63,088 bases of DNA from an uncultured Prevotella sp. (GCA_934230685.1 CAKQFF010000001.1:1-63088); one strand, 5' to 3'. Counted from the stretch's first letter, positions 36,855-46,614 are shown. Notes: generated by a model from the letters alone, not told the origin. Numbers and translations are program-made.

Positions 36855-37652
36855 TTACTTCCTCCTAACCACTTTCTTCCTCACAACCTTCTTTTTCGGT
36901 TTCTCCATGCCAGGCAAATCCTTTATGATTATGGCCTTGATAATTCTTACGTCCTCAAGCGGGCGGTCGTTCTCGTCGCGCTTCACACGCTGAATGCGGT
37001 CGACAACGTCCATGCCTTCCATCACCTCGCCGAACACGGTGTAGAAGCCGTCGAGATGAGGAGTGCCACCGATGGTTTTGTACTGGTTGATTATTTCGGG
37101 AGTGTATTTTATGCTGTCGTTGAAGGCGGAGTCGAGGCGATGCTGCTGTTTGGCTATCTTTTCGTCGGTTTGTTTCTTGCCATATACGATGTAAAACTGC
37201 GAACTGCTCGACTCACGGTTGGGGTTCACCTCGTCGGGCTCGCGTGCGGCGGCAAGAGCTCCATACTTGTGATAGAGCTTGGGCAAGCGAATCTCGGCAG
37301 GAATGTTATAGTCGAGCGAGTGGTCGCCAAGCAGTTCGCCGGGTTTGGCATTCTTGCTGTAGGGATCGCCAGCCTGAACCATGAAGTCGGGAATGACACG
37401 ATGGAACAGCAGCGAGTCGTAGTAATGGAACTCACGTATGAGCTTGAGGAAGTTGTCGCGGTGAAGCGGAGTCTCGTTGTAGAGTTGCACACGAATGTTG
37501 CCCATTGTTGTCTCGATAAGCACTTCGGGGCGCGAAGCATCCTGTGCCGAAGCTGACGTAGAGGAAGCCTTCTGTGCCGAAGCCGACAAAGAAAGAGTGA
37601 GCATAACCAATGCGGCAAAAAATATTCTCAGTTGTCTTATATTACAAATCAT
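36855..37652 (-). CDS. Secreted cyclophilin-type peptidyl-prolyl cis-trans isomerase
   Basis: Speeds proline isomerisation during protein folding in the envelope. A 265-residue protein with a signal peptide (about 1-26, ending SASAQ). A bacterial cyclophilin domain follows: NIRVQLYNETPLHRDNFLKL, LLFHRVIPDFMVQAGD, and the later segments SSSQFYIVYG and GFYTVFGEVMEGMDVVDRI. It ends in a basic KKVVRKKVVRRK tail. It is the gene after the esterase and GH20 genes in the same direction (19-base gap to the esterase) and is probably co-transcribed with them. Confidence 0.92.
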   Translation of the reverse strand: MICNIRQLRIFFAALVMLTLSLSASAQKASSTSASAQDASRPEVLIETTMGNIRVQLYNETPLHRDNFLKLIREFHYYDSLLFHRVIPDFMVQAGDPYSKNAKPGELLGDHSLDYNIPAEIRLPKLYHKYGALAAAREPDEVNPNRESSSSQFYIVYGKKQTDEKIAKQQHRLDSAFNDSIKYTPEIINQYKTIGGTPHLDGFYTVFGEVMEGMDVVDRIQRVKRDENDRPLEDVRIIKAIIIKDLPGMEKPKKKVVRKKVVRRK

Positions 37653-37671
37653 AAATTTTCGTTTTTTATCC

Positions 37672-38367
37672 TTAACCTTTAATTCTATTCATGCACCATG
37701 CGAAAGCCTTTGCCGTGCGCTCTGCCTCCTCGCCAAAGTGTCCGCCAGGGTTCCATTGCAGCGTGGTGTTGCTCTCGACAAGCTGCATTCGCAGAAGTTC
37801 GTGTTCAAGTCTCACGCAGTCGCCTATGCGGCACATTCGCTGGTTGCGGCAATGCTCCTCGCGGTCGCCAAGACTCAGATAAGCGCATTTAGCAAGCATG
37901 GGATGGGCTTGGGCATAGAGCGTCCATCCCTCAATCCATAACGATGGCGAGGCGGCAGCAACAGCACAGAAGGCGTCAGTCTCCCTTGCAGCCCACAAAG
38001 CGAAGAGTCCACCAAGCGAATAGCCGCCGATGATGCAAGGCAGATTGCCGTAGCGGCTGCGCAGGATGGGCAGCAGTTCGTTGAGAATGAAGCACAGCGT
38101 GTCGCGGGAATGCAGGCCCACTTCCTCGTCGCGCGACACGGCATCGTCGTGCCACGGCATAAGGGCGCGTGCCCATTCGTTGGTGTCGAACGTAGCCATG
38201 ACAAATCCGCAGGGACTTAACTGCCGTAGCATCTGCATCTCGCGCGCCACCCCATCGCCCTTCTCCTCATGCCGGGCCGATGGCTGGACGAGGAGAAATT
38301 CGGGGTGTGGAGTGGCGAAGAGTTTGCATTGTGTAGAGCCGATTGTGATAATTTCGGGTTGAACCAT
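37672..38367 (-). CDS. Alpha/beta-hydrolase esterase
   Basis: A 231-residue cytosolic-looking hydrolase with no signal peptide. Nucleophile S117 lies in GGYSLGGLFALWA and the probable catalytic His in WNPGGHFGEEAERTAKA near the C-terminus, as in the 'putative esterase' (esterase-D-like) group. It lies 46 bases after the GH20 gene and 19 before the cyclophilin gene, all leftward. Substrate unknown; a thioesterase or deacetylase role cannot be excluded. Confidence 0.75.
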   Translation of the reverse strand: MVQPEIITIGSTQCKLFATPHPEFLLVQPSARHEEKGDGVAREMQMLRQLSPCGFVMATFDTNEWARALMPWHDDAVSRDEEVGLHSRDTLCFILNELLPILRSRYGNLPCIIGGYSLGGLFALWAARETDAFCAVAAASPSLWIEGWTLYAQAHPMLAKCAYLSLGDREEHCRNQRMCRIGDCVRLEHELLRMQLVESNTTLQWNPGGHFGEEAERTAKAFAWCMNRIKG

Positions 38368-38413
38368 AATTATTTCACAACAGAATTATCTTTATTTCAC
38401 TATAAAACAATCA

Positions 38414-40417
38414 TTATTTCACTATAATCTCATCAGCGAACACCCATCCGTAGCCTGCCTTAGCCTGCACACGCACGTAGCGAGTCTGACGCGAACCCTT
38501 CCATGTGAGCTGCTTGAACTCTGTGGTCTCGGTCTTCTTCAGCTCGTATGTCTGCTTGTAGACTTCGGTAAAGTCGGTTCCGTTGTCGCTTACCGAAACC
38601 TTGTATTCTCCCGGGAAGTAAATCTCAGGACCGCAGCTCTGCATAAAATCGGTAGCCACCTGCGAAATCTTCTGCTTCGAACCGAGGTCGATGGTCACGT
38701 CCATGCAGTAGTCCTTGCCGATGAATCCCTGCCAACGCTTGTCGCCGAAGGTCCATCCGCCAAAATTGCCGTCGGTGAGGGTAGTTTCGCCTTGAGCCTT
38801 ATAGGAGTCGTTGTACGGACGGTTGTAAATCACCTTGCAGCCCACAGCCTTGTGCTTGAGCGGAGCCACCGACTCCTTGCGCTCGCCATATTCCTTCTTC
38901 AGGTCGAATGTGTTGACACCCTGCTTCTGCAAGAGTTCAGAGTGGGCAATGGCACGACGGCGGAAATCATTGTAGTCCTTGCGCTGAGTTCCGTTCCATC
39001 CTATCTCGGCAATGGCGAGTGCACGCGGATAGAGCATGTATTCGGCATGTTGCTCTGTGGGCACATACTCACACCAGAGATTGCCCTGCACACCAGTAAT
39101 CTTCTTGCGCTCGTCGGCAGGAAGGTCTTCGCCAGGCACGTAGCTGTAGACCTTCGACAGGGGCAGATAGCCTCCAATGGCCTCGGGCTGGGTGAAGGGA
39201 GCGTCCTGATAGCCGTCGAAATAGCAGTAGGCACCCGGCGAGAGCACCACATTATATCCATGCTCAATGGCCTTGTGGGCGTATTCCACGCCGCGCCACA
39301 CCATCACGGTGGTGTTCTGGACAAGGTTTCCGGCAATCACCTCGTCCCAGCCCACGAGCTGGCGACCGTGCTGACTGAGGAATTTGCCCATGTGTGTGAT
39401 GAGGTGGGCCTGCAATCCGTTCTTGTCGCAGCCAAGCTCCTTCATCTTCTTCTGGCAGAGCGGACAGTCGTCCCACGACTTCTTGGCAGCCTCGTCGCCG
39501 CCCACGTGGATGTATTCCGAGGGGAATATGTCCATAACCTCCTTGAGCACATTCTCAAGGAAATCATATGTGGCGATGCTTCCGGGGCAGAAGTCCGACT
39601 GCTTGTAAGGCTCATGTGTGCAAGAGAGCTCAGGATAGGCCGTGAGCACCTCCTCCGAATGTCCGGGCATCTCTATCTCAGGCACGATAGTAATGCCTCG
39701 CTGCGAGGCGTAAGCCACGAGGTCGCGAAGCTGGTCCTGGGTGTAGTAGCCGCCGTAGGCTCCGTCGGTTCCCTCCTGTGTGTATTTGGCTCCATTGTTG
39801 CTCCAGTCCTTCCACAGAGCCTCCGGACGCCAGGCCGCAAAATTGGTGAGTCGCGGATAACGCTTGATTTCTATGCGCCATCCTGCTGCATCGGTGAGGT
39901 GGATGTGCAGGCGGTTGAACTTGTACTGAGCCATCACGTCGATCTGCTTCTTCAGGAAATCGATGGGGAAGAAATGGCGCGACACGTCAATCATCAGCGA
40001 GCGCCACTTGTAGGCAGGAGCGTCGTCGACATCGCAAGCCATGATGCCCTTGCGTGTGTTGAGCTGCTCTACGGTCTGCCACGCATAGCGGAAAGCGTCG
40101 GCTGAAGCTGCGCTTATCACGATGGAGTCGGTGGTGACATGCAGGCGATAGGCTTCGGGCGACGAGGCGTTGTCGAGCTTCTGCATGAGAACAGTCGGCT
40201 TAGCGTCGGCAGCAGCCTTGGCAGCCCAGTTGGCTGAGTAGATATTGTCGGCAACGGAGCCTGCCTTGTTCACGAGTTTGTAGCCTTTGTCCTTGGCCAC
40301 GAAGAATCCCTTGCCGGCAGTGAACGACTGTGGCTGCGGAATCAAGTTTTGAGCTTTGGCAGCTGGGGTGAGCAACAATGCTGCGGCTGCAAGCATAGAC
40401 AATGATTTGTTGGTCAT
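38414..40417 (-). CDS. Secreted beta-N-acetylhexosaminidase (GH20)
   Basis: Removes terminal beta-linked GlcNAc or GalNAc from glycans by substrate-assisted catalysis. The 667-residue protein has a signal peptide (about 1-22), a GH20b N-domain and the GH20 barrel with LHIHLTDAAGWRIEIKRYP. The catalytic D308-E309 pair lies in HVGGDEAAK. Residues about 520-667 form a beta-sandwich of the F5/8-type C (CBM32-like) kind. It is encoded 30 bases downstream of the antiporter gene. Host-mucin or glycosaminoglycan scavenging is plausible. Confidence 0.94.
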   Translation of the reverse strand: MTNKSLSMLAAAALLLTPAAKAQNLIPQPQSFTAGKGFFVAKDKGYKLVNKAGSVADNIYSANWAAKAAADAKPTVLMQKLDNASSPEAYRLHVTTDSIVISAASADAFRYAWQTVEQLNTRKGIMACDVDDAPAYKWRSLMIDVSRHFFPIDFLKKQIDVMAQYKFNRLHIHLTDAAGWRIEIKRYPRLTNFAAWRPEALWKDWSNNGAKYTQEGTDGAYGGYYTQDQLRDLVAYASQRGITIVPEIEMPGHSEEVLTAYPELSCTHEPYKQSDFCPGSIATYDFLENVLKEVMDIFPSEYIHVGGDEAAKKSWDDCPLCQKKMKELGCDKNGLQAHLITHMGKFLSQHGRQLVGWDEVIAGNLVQNTTVMVWRGVEYAHKAIEHGYNVVLSPGAYCYFDGYQDAPFTQPEAIGGYLPLSKVYSYVPGEDLPADERKKITGVQGNLWCEYVPTEQHAEYMLYPRALAIAEIGWNGTQRKDYNDFRRRAIAHSELLQKQGVNTFDLKKEYGERKESVAPLKHKAVGCKVIYNRPYNDSYKAQGETTLTDGNFGGWTFGDKRWQGFIGKDYCMDVTIDLGSKQKISQVATDFMQSCGPEIYFPGEYKVSVSDNGTDFTEVYKQTYELKKTETTEFKQLTWKGSRQTRYVRVQAKAGYGWVFADEIIVK

Positions 40418-40447
40418 AGTTGGAATGGTTTTATTAGTTTGTTTTTT

Positions 40448-42718
40448 TTATTTGTTATTTCCGTTGTTTGCTTCCTGCAGATTGGCGAGAGCTTCCTCCT
40501 CGCCCACTATCCATAGAATGTCGCCCAGATGCAGCTTGTAGGAAGTGTTTACCATCGAGAGGTTTTCCTTGCCTTCCTCTCTGCCCACCACCATACAGTT
40601 GAAACGGTCGCGAATGCCCGTCTCTGGCAGAGTCTTGCCCACGAAGGGCGAGCGTTTATCGATGACAATCTGCGAGAGTCGCATTTCGCGTTTCTCGATG
40701 TCGGGGTCTTCGGGCACAATGTCGCCGTCGATGGCAGCGTGCATGGAGGCAAGCTGCGAGTCGCTTCCAATCACCTGGAGCCGGTCGCCCGGGAAGATGA
40801 TGCTGTCGCCACCGGGGATGTTGATGCGTTGGTGTCCGCGCAGGATGCTGCTGATGTGCACTCCGAAACGGTTGCTCAACCTCAAGTCGGCAAGACACAG
40901 TCCTGCCCATGTGGAGTTCTCGGGCACGTCGATGTCGGAGATATGGATGTCGCGGTCGAGCAGATGTCCCTCGTAGAGGGGTTTCTTCAGTCCCAACACC
41001 TGCTGCTCGATGTCGCGCGAGCGGAGGTTCTGCACAAACATTCGCTCCATCATGATGCTCTGCTTCTTAAGGCGTTTCGACACAAGCATTATGAACACGA
41101 GGGCAGCCGTGAGGGCAATTATCAGGGCATTTGTGAAGCGTGTCATGTAGTTGCCGATGTAGAACACGAAGGCAGAAGCTATGACAAGACGGACAAGGAT
41201 TGTCACAAGCAGCGGCAAGCGGTTGGAGCGGCTCTCGCCCCACAATGCCTTGAACTCCTCGCTGTGGTTCTTCTTCATCACCATGGCGCGGAGGAAGGGG
41301 GATATGAACATCACGGTGAGCAATCCGCATATTCCGTTTGCCCACCACAGCATATGGGGCATCATGCTGCGTATGAACGGCAGGAAGAACGAGAACATTA
41401 TGGCTATTGTGGCTATCGAGAGTATCGAGTAGACCACGGTGATGCGTGCCATCTGGGCTATCAGACTGTGCCAGTTGCCTTTGGGTGCGGAGGATGGATG
41501 CGAGAGGGTGACGTTGTTCAAAGCCCTGATCCACGTCTTGGGCAACCGGTGCTCGAGCACTCCGTAGCAAGGCACGGAGAAGCGTATCATATAGGGGGTG
41601 AGGAAGGTGGTTATTACAGATACCGCCACCACAACAGGATAGAGAAATTCGCCCGTAACCTTGAGCGAAAGTCCCAACGAAGCTATGATGAACGAGAATT
41701 CGCCTATCTGTGCCATGGAGAATCCGCATCGCATGGCCGACTTAAGCGACTGTCCGCCTATGAGGAATCCGAACGTGCCGAACACGGCCTGCCCCACAAG
41801 TATCGTAAGCACGAGGGCAGCTATAGGCACGGCATACTCGATGATGATTTTAGGGTCTACCAACATGCCCACCGACACGAAGAAGATGGCTCCGAAGAGG
41901 TCTTTCACCGGGGCTACAAGCTTCTCTATCTTGCCTGCCTCAATGGTTTCGGCGAGTATGCTGCCCATGACAAAGGCTCCGAAGGCCGAGCTGAAGCCCA
42001 CCTTGGTGGACACCACAGCCATAAGGCAGCAGAGTCCGAGCGACACGATGAGAAGGGTCTCGTTGTTGATGAGCTTGCGGTTGAGACGCAGAATCAAGGG
42101 CACGGCGAATATGCCCACCACAAACCACAGCACGAGGAAGAAGCATATCTTAAGCACCGAACCTATCATCTCGCCACCGTCGGGACTGGAGCCGCTCGCC
42201 AATGCCGACAGCATCACCATCATCACAATGGCAAGCACGTCCTCAAGTATGAGCACGCTCATGACGGGTTGGGCAAACTGCTGTTGGCGCAGACCCATGT
42301 CGGTGAACGCCTTATATATAATGGTGGTGGAGCTCATGGCGAGCATACCGCCGAGGAAGATGCAGTCCATGCGGTTCCATCCGAACCCGTGCCCCACGAT
42401 TATGCCGAGCGTCATCATTGCGAAGATGATTGTGAGCGTGGTGATGACGGGCGCAACGCCCATCTTTATGATTTTCTTGAACGAGAAATCCAAGCCTAAG
42501 GAGAAGAGCAAGAACATCACTCCGATGTCTGCCCACGTCTTTATGTCGGTGTTGTCGATTACCGACATTGTGTAGGGCATGTGCGGACTCACGATGAATC
42601 CCGCCATGATGTAGCCCAAGACGAGTGGCTGCTTGAGTCGCTTGAACAGCAGCGTGACGACGCCTGCCACGATAAGTATCAGGGCAAGGTCGTTTATTAG
42701 TGTGGGTACTTCTGACAT
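40448..42718 (-). CDS. CPA2-family cation/proton antiporter with two TrkA-C domains
   Basis: Inner-membrane monovalent-cation/H+ antiporter or K+ efflux protein. The 756-residue protein has a 12-13-helix Na_H_exchanger core (about 5-390; LFSLGLDFSFKKI is the conserved KefB-type segment). An extra three-helix membrane section (about 430-560) follows, then two cytosolic TrkA-C regulatory domains (about 590-665 and 672-750). The NAD-binding TrkA-N domain of KefB/C is absent. A TAATTTTG -7 box on the minus strand lies at 42754-42761. Ion preference cannot be read from sequence. Confidence 0.88.
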   Translation of the reverse strand: MSEVPTLINDLALILIVAGVVTLLFKRLKQPLVLGYIMAGFIVSPHMPYTMSVIDNTDIKTWADIGVMFLLFSLGLDFSFKKIIKMGVAPVITTLTIIFAMMTLGIIVGHGFGWNRMDCIFLGGMLAMSSTTIIYKAFTDMGLRQQQFAQPVMSVLILEDVLAIVMMVMLSALASGSSPDGGEMIGSVLKICFFLVLWFVVGIFAVPLILRLNRKLINNETLLIVSLGLCCLMAVVSTKVGFSSAFGAFVMGSILAETIEAGKIEKLVAPVKDLFGAIFFVSVGMLVDPKIIIEYAVPIAALVLTILVGQAVFGTFGFLIGGQSLKSAMRCGFSMAQIGEFSFIIASLGLSLKVTGEFLYPVVVAVSVITTFLTPYMIRFSVPCYGVLEHRLPKTWIRALNNVTLSHPSSAPKGNWHSLIAQMARITVVYSILSIATIAIMFSFFLPFIRSMMPHMLWWANGICGLLTVMFISPFLRAMVMKKNHSEEFKALWGESRSNRLPLLVTILVRLVIASAFVFYIGNYMTRFTNALIIALTAALVFIMLVSKRLKKQSIMMERMFVQNLRSRDIEQQVLGLKKPLYEGHLLDRDIHISDIDVPENSTWAGLCLADLRLSNRFGVHISSILRGHQRINIPGGDSIIFPGDRLQVIGSDSQLASMHAAIDGDIVPEDPDIEKREMRLSQIVIDKRSPFVGKTLPETGIRDRFNCMVVGREEGKENLSMVNTSYKLHLGDILWIVGEEEALANLQEANNGNNK

Positions 42719-42828
42719 ATCTGTTTGATTTTTGTTTTTAATCTATCCAAATGCAAAATTACAATAATTATCTGGATTGTGAGCGGTTGAAGGGTGAACA
42801 AAAGACCCTCCACTTGGATAGAGGGCAT

Positions 42829-42875
42829 AAAAAAACGCCGCAATCTCGTATATTTATAAATATAGAGACTGCGAC
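42829..42875 (-). terminator. Rho-independent terminator of the acyl-CoA ligase genes
   Basis: On the minus strand GTCGCAGTCTC (42875-42865) pairs with GAGATTGCGGC (42847-42837), with two wobble positions. The palindromic TATATTTATAAATATA lies inside, and seven T residues follow (A-run 42829-42835 on the plus strand). The rest of the 42719-42955 gap shows only the antiporter -7 box. Confidence 0.8.
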
Positions 42876-42955
42876 ATTAAAAAGTATTGTGTAGTAGTAA
42901 GTTTCTCGTTCTTCGTACAAGCTTCCTGCTTGTTCCTACTTTTCGGTGGGGGCTG

Positions 42956-44617
42956 TTACTTGTACAAGTATCTCTTGATGCTCTTCTTAGGAGTCTTCTC
43001 AAACTCCTCGTGCACGATTTCTATTGCCGACAGACGGCAGTAGGGCGGCTGAGTGGCGTTGAGCTCCTGGCGGTTCTCCTCCATTATCTTCTCCAGGTCG
43101 GAGTCGTTAAGGCGCATTGTGGCAGCCTCGTCGAAGTCGGGATAAACCAAGCCCACGAGCTTCTCGCCGCGCTGCACAACCACACACTCGTTGACCATGG
43201 CGAGCGAGTTGAGCTTGTCCTCAATCTCCTCGGGATAGATGTTCTGTCCCGACGCGCCCAAGAGCATGTTCTTAGAGCGTCCCTTGATGAAGACGTTGCC
43301 CTCGCTGTCCATGAGTCCGAGGTCGCCCGTATGGTACCATCCCTCGGCGTCGAGCGTCTGTGCGGTAGCCTCCTCGTTCTTGTAGTAACCGAGCATCACG
43401 TTCAGGCCACGCGCAAGAATCTCGCCTGGCACATTCTCGGGGTCGGGAGAGTCGATTTTCACCTCCATATGAACCACAGGCTTGCCACATGAGCCAGCCA
43501 CAAACTCCTGGTAGTCGGCGTAGCAGATGATAGGGGCACACTCCGTGGCTCCGTAGCCCACGGTATAGGGGAACTCAATGCGCTTGAGGAACTGCTCCAC
43601 CTCCTGGTTGAAGGCAGCTCCGCCAACGATAATCTCGTAGAAGTTGCCACCGAATGCGTTCACCACCTGCTCGCGTATCTTCTCGTTCACTTTCCTGCTC
43701 ACGATAGGCATGTTCAGGAGCAGGCGCATGCGGTTGTTCTGAATCTTTGGGAACACCTTCTTGCGGATGATCTTCTCGATGACGAGAGGCACGGCGATGA
43801 TGATGGCGGGCTTCACCTCGGCGAATGCGGCAGCGATGATGGCTGGCGACGGCACACGTGTAAGGTAGAAGACGTGGCAACCGTAGAGGAACTCGAACAG
43901 GAACTCAAACGCCATGCCGTACATATGGGCCATAGGCAGGATGCTGATGACGTTGTCGCCCTTCTTCACCTTCTTGCCGATTACAGTCATGGCGAAGTCG
44001 TAGTTGCTCCACATGGCGCGGTAGGGAATCATCACGCCCTTGGAGAATCCGGTTGTGCCGCTGGTGTAGTTGATGAGGGCAAGCTCCTCAGGACCCTGCT
44101 CCTTGCAATAGCTAACGTGCTCCTTGCGGAAATACTTGGGATATTTCTTGCCGAACATCTCGTTGAGGTGCTCGCGGGCATAAGTCAGCTTGTCGGTGCG
44201 CGACACCACGAGCGAGTAGTCGGGAATGTAGATTATGCCCTCAAGGTCGGGCATCTTGGTCTGGTCGATGATAGTGGCAACATAGTCGCCCACGAAGAGC
44301 AGCTTGGCCTCGCTGTGGTTGACGATGTTGTGTATCTGGTCGGCGGTGAACTCGTGCAGTATAGGCACAGCCACGGCACCATAGGTGAGAGTGGCAAGGA
44401 AAGCCACAGCCCAGCTTGCGCTGTTGCGTCCGCAGAGGGCAATCTTGTCGCCCTTCTCCACCCCGCTGCTCTCAAACATGATGTGCAGCTTCTCTATCTT
44501 GCGCGCCACGTCGTGGTATTGCAAGGTAGCACCCTTGAAATCGGTGAGAGCATCCTTGTCCCAATTGTCGATGATGCTCTTCTCTATAAGAGAAATAAAA
44601 CTCGGTATCTCCTTCAT
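42956..44617 (-). CDS. Long-chain acyl-CoA ligase (AMP-binding), copy 2
   Basis: Activates fatty acids to acyl-AMP and then acyl-CoA. A 553-residue ANL-superfamily enzyme with the P-loop INYTSGTTGFSKGVM, the gate region VGYGATECAP, the A8 hinge GWYHTGDLGLMDSEGNVFIKG and a C-terminal catalytic Lys in KKSIKRYLYK. It has the same length as the gene just upstream and by eye is about two-thirds identical to it, with the same N- and C-termini, so the two are a tandem duplication. It lies 32 bases after its paralog and is co-transcribed with it. Confidence 0.9.
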   Translation of the reverse strand: MKEIPSFISLIEKSIIDNWDKDALTDFKGATLQYHDVARKIEKLHIMFESSGVEKGDKIALCGRNSASWAVAFLATLTYGAVAVPILHEFTADQIHNIVNHSEAKLLFVGDYVATIIDQTKMPDLEGIIYIPDYSLVVSRTDKLTYAREHLNEMFGKKYPKYFRKEHVSYCKEQGPEELALINYTSGTTGFSKGVMIPYRAMWSNYDFAMTVIGKKVKKGDNVISILPMAHMYGMAFEFLFEFLYGCHVFYLTRVPSPAIIAAAFAEVKPAIIIAVPLVIEKIIRKKVFPKIQNNRMRLLLNMPIVSRKVNEKIREQVVNAFGGNFYEIIVGGAAFNQEVEQFLKRIEFPYTVGYGATECAPIICYADYQEFVAGSCGKPVVHMEVKIDSPDPENVPGEILARGLNVMLGYYKNEEATAQTLDAEGWYHTGDLGLMDSEGNVFIKGRSKNMLLGASGQNIYPEEIEDKLNSLAMVNECVVVQRGEKLVGLVYPDFDEAATMRLNDSDLEKIMEENRQELNATQPPYCRLSAIEIVHEEFEKTPKKSIKRYLYK

Positions 44618-44649
44618 TGTAGTCGTTTTTGATGTGAGGTGTTTTTTGT

Positions 44650-46311
44650 TTATTTGTAAAGATATCTCTTGATGCTCTTCTTTGCCGTCTTCTGGAACTC
44701 CTCCTTCTGTATCTCGATGGCAGCGATTTTGCAGAAAGGCGGCAGCTGAGAGTTAAGAGTCTTGAGGTTCTCGTCCATGATTCCCTTCACGTCGTCGTCG
44801 TCGAAGTTCATGTCCTCCTTGTCCTCGATTTCGGGGTGAACGAGCGCCACGAGCTTGTTGCCACGCTGTATGATGATGCTCTCGCCCACGAGCGGCATGT
44901 TGTTGAGCTTGTCCTCAATCTCCTCGGGATAGACGTTCTGTCCGTTGGCTCCAAGCAGCATGTTCTTTATTCGTCCCTTGATGTAGAAGTGGCCAGAGGA
45001 AGCCATGGTGGCGAGGTCGCCTGTGTGGAACCATCCGTCCTCGTCGATTACGGCGCGTGTGGCCTCCTCGTTCTTGTAGTAGCCAAGCATCACGTTCAAG
45101 CCTCGCGCCACAAGTTCGCCAGGGATGTGCTCGGGGTCGGGACTGAGCACCTTTGCCTCCATGTGAGCCACAACCGGTCCGCACGAGCCTACCTTGTAAT
45201 TGTCGTAGTTGACGAAGGTGATGAGCGGAGCCGTCTCCGTAGTGCCGTAGCCAATGGTGACAGGCACTCCCACGCTGTTGAGGAACTCCTCTATGCCCTG
45301 GTTGAGCGGTGCTCCTCCCACTATTATCTCGTAGGCGTTGCCTCCGAAGGCGTCCATGATGCGCTGGCAGATGTGTTGCTTTATTTTCTTGCTTATCACC
45401 GGCATGTTCATGAGCAGCTTCATGCGGTTGGTCTGCACCTGCGCAAGCACCTTGCGGCGTATGATCTTCTCAACCACAAGCGGCACGGCAACTATCAGGC
45501 GTGGCTTAACCTCTGCAAACGCCTCGGCTATGAGCGAAGGTGAAGGCAGACGGTTGAGGAAATATATGTGGCAGCCGTTGATGAATCCGAAGAGGAACTC
45601 CACGGCAAGTCCATACATGTGGGCCATGGGCAGTATGCTCACCAGATTGCTTCCCGGCTTGACGTTGGGCGACAGGCACTTGAGTATGTGGTCGAGGTTG
45701 CCCCACAGAGCGCGGTAGGGCAGCATCACGCCCTTTGAGAATCCTGTGGTGCCGCTGGTGTAGTTGATCATCGCCAGCTCCTCAGGACTCTGCTCTATAT
45801 AATAATGTATATGTTCCTTGCGGAAGAACTTGGGGTAGCGCTTGCCGAAAATCTCGTTGAGGTGTTCGCGTGCGAACGTGAGCTGTTCGGTGCGTGCCAC
45901 TACAATGGAGAAGTCGGGCAGGTACATAATGCCTTCAAGATGAGGCATCTCGTCGGGATTTATCTGCGTCTTCACCACGTCGCCCACAAACAGCAGCTTC
46001 GACTCGCTATGATTCACTATATTGTGAATTTGGTCGGCCGTGAACTCATTCTGTATTGGCACAGCCACAGCTCCGAATGTGAGCGTGGCAAGGAAAGCCA
46101 CAGCCCAATGGCTGCTGTTGCGTCCGCACAAGGCTATCTTGTCGCCGCGCTTCACGCCACAGTTCTCAAACATGATGTGTAGCTTCTCAATCTTGCGGGC
46201 CACATCGTGGTATTGCAAGGTCGCTCCCTTGTAGTCGGTAAATGCGTCCTTATCCCAAAACTTTATAATACTATCTTCAATATATGAATTGAAACTGGGT
46301 ATTTGCTCCAT
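44650..46311 (-). CDS. Long-chain acyl-CoA ligase (AMP-binding), copy 1
   Basis: Paralog of the downstream gene with the same reaction and architecture: P-loop INYTSGTTGFSKGVM, gate IGYGTTETAP, hinge GWFHTGDLATM and C-terminal KKSIKRYLYK. The differences are spread along the protein, including the pocket-lining centre, which would allow a different chain-length preference (inference). It is the first gene of the two-gene operon, behind a near-perfect promoter (46335-46366). Confidence 0.9.
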   Translation of the reverse strand: MEQIPSFNSYIEDSIIKFWDKDAFTDYKGATLQYHDVARKIEKLHIMFENCGVKRGDKIALCGRNSSHWAVAFLATLTFGAVAVPIQNEFTADQIHNIVNHSESKLLFVGDVVKTQINPDEMPHLEGIMYLPDFSIVVARTEQLTFAREHLNEIFGKRYPKFFRKEHIHYYIEQSPEELAMINYTSGTTGFSKGVMLPYRALWGNLDHILKCLSPNVKPGSNLVSILPMAHMYGLAVEFLFGFINGCHIYFLNRLPSPSLIAEAFAEVKPRLIVAVPLVVEKIIRRKVLAQVQTNRMKLLMNMPVISKKIKQHICQRIMDAFGGNAYEIIVGGAPLNQGIEEFLNSVGVPVTIGYGTTETAPLITFVNYDNYKVGSCGPVVAHMEAKVLSPDPEHIPGELVARGLNVMLGYYKNEEATRAVIDEDGWFHTGDLATMASSGHFYIKGRIKNMLLGANGQNVYPEEIEDKLNNMPLVGESIIIQRGNKLVALVHPEIEDKEDMNFDDDDVKGIMDENLKTLNSQLPPFCKIAAIEIQKEEFQKTAKKSIKRYLYK

Positions 46312-46334
46312 TGCACAATCTTCAAAATTTTGTG

Positions 46335-46366
46335 CAAAGATACATCATTCTTTGCACATTTCCAAA
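46335..46366 (-). promoter_or_regulatory. Predicted promoter of the acyl-CoA ligase operon
   Basis: On the minus strand TTTG (46366-46363), 20 bases, TATCTTTG (46342-46335) matches both consensus elements, about 24 bases before the ATG at 46311. Confidence 0.75.
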
Positions 46367-46482
46367 ACTTTTGTGCGGTAATTGGTTTTTCAAGTGTATA
46401 TTTATGTGTTTTTATAAGTGCAGAAGGGCGGGCAATCCCTCGCCCACCCTCCTATACACATGGATTCTTCGTTCTTCACTCT

Positions 46483-46614
46483 TTTCTTAATGACTTAATG
46501 ACTAATGACATTTTGACATTATTAATATACATAAGCACCCCTGTGTTTTGTGTTAACGTGTGCCTTTGTTCTGGAGATTGTCAAAAAGTCATTAGTCATT
46601 AAGTCATTAAGAAA
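46483..46614. repeat. 36-bp inverted repeat flanking 60 bases
   Basis: Bases 46483-46518 and 46579-46614 are inverted copies matching at all but one position. They contain the iterated word TTAATGAC. The 60-base centre carries no gene. No transposase or flanking target duplication is evident. It lies in the 46312-46874 gap, which otherwise holds the ligase promoter, the 22-base array and a terminator. Confidence 0.7.

Noticed and set aside
38792..40105. 437-codon open frame on the plus strand
   Set aside because: Antisense to the GH20 gene, whose signal peptide and catalytic D308-E309 are clear. The plus-strand product shows no domain.
40529..42499. 656-codon open frame on the plus strand
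   Set aside because: It is antisense to the antiporter gene, is very rich in His/Glu/Gly as expected for the reverse complement of a hydrophobic protein, and has no family features.
46483..46614. Insertion sequence
   Set aside because: There is no transposase or target-site duplication, and the 60-base core is non-coding. It is kept only as an inverted repeat.
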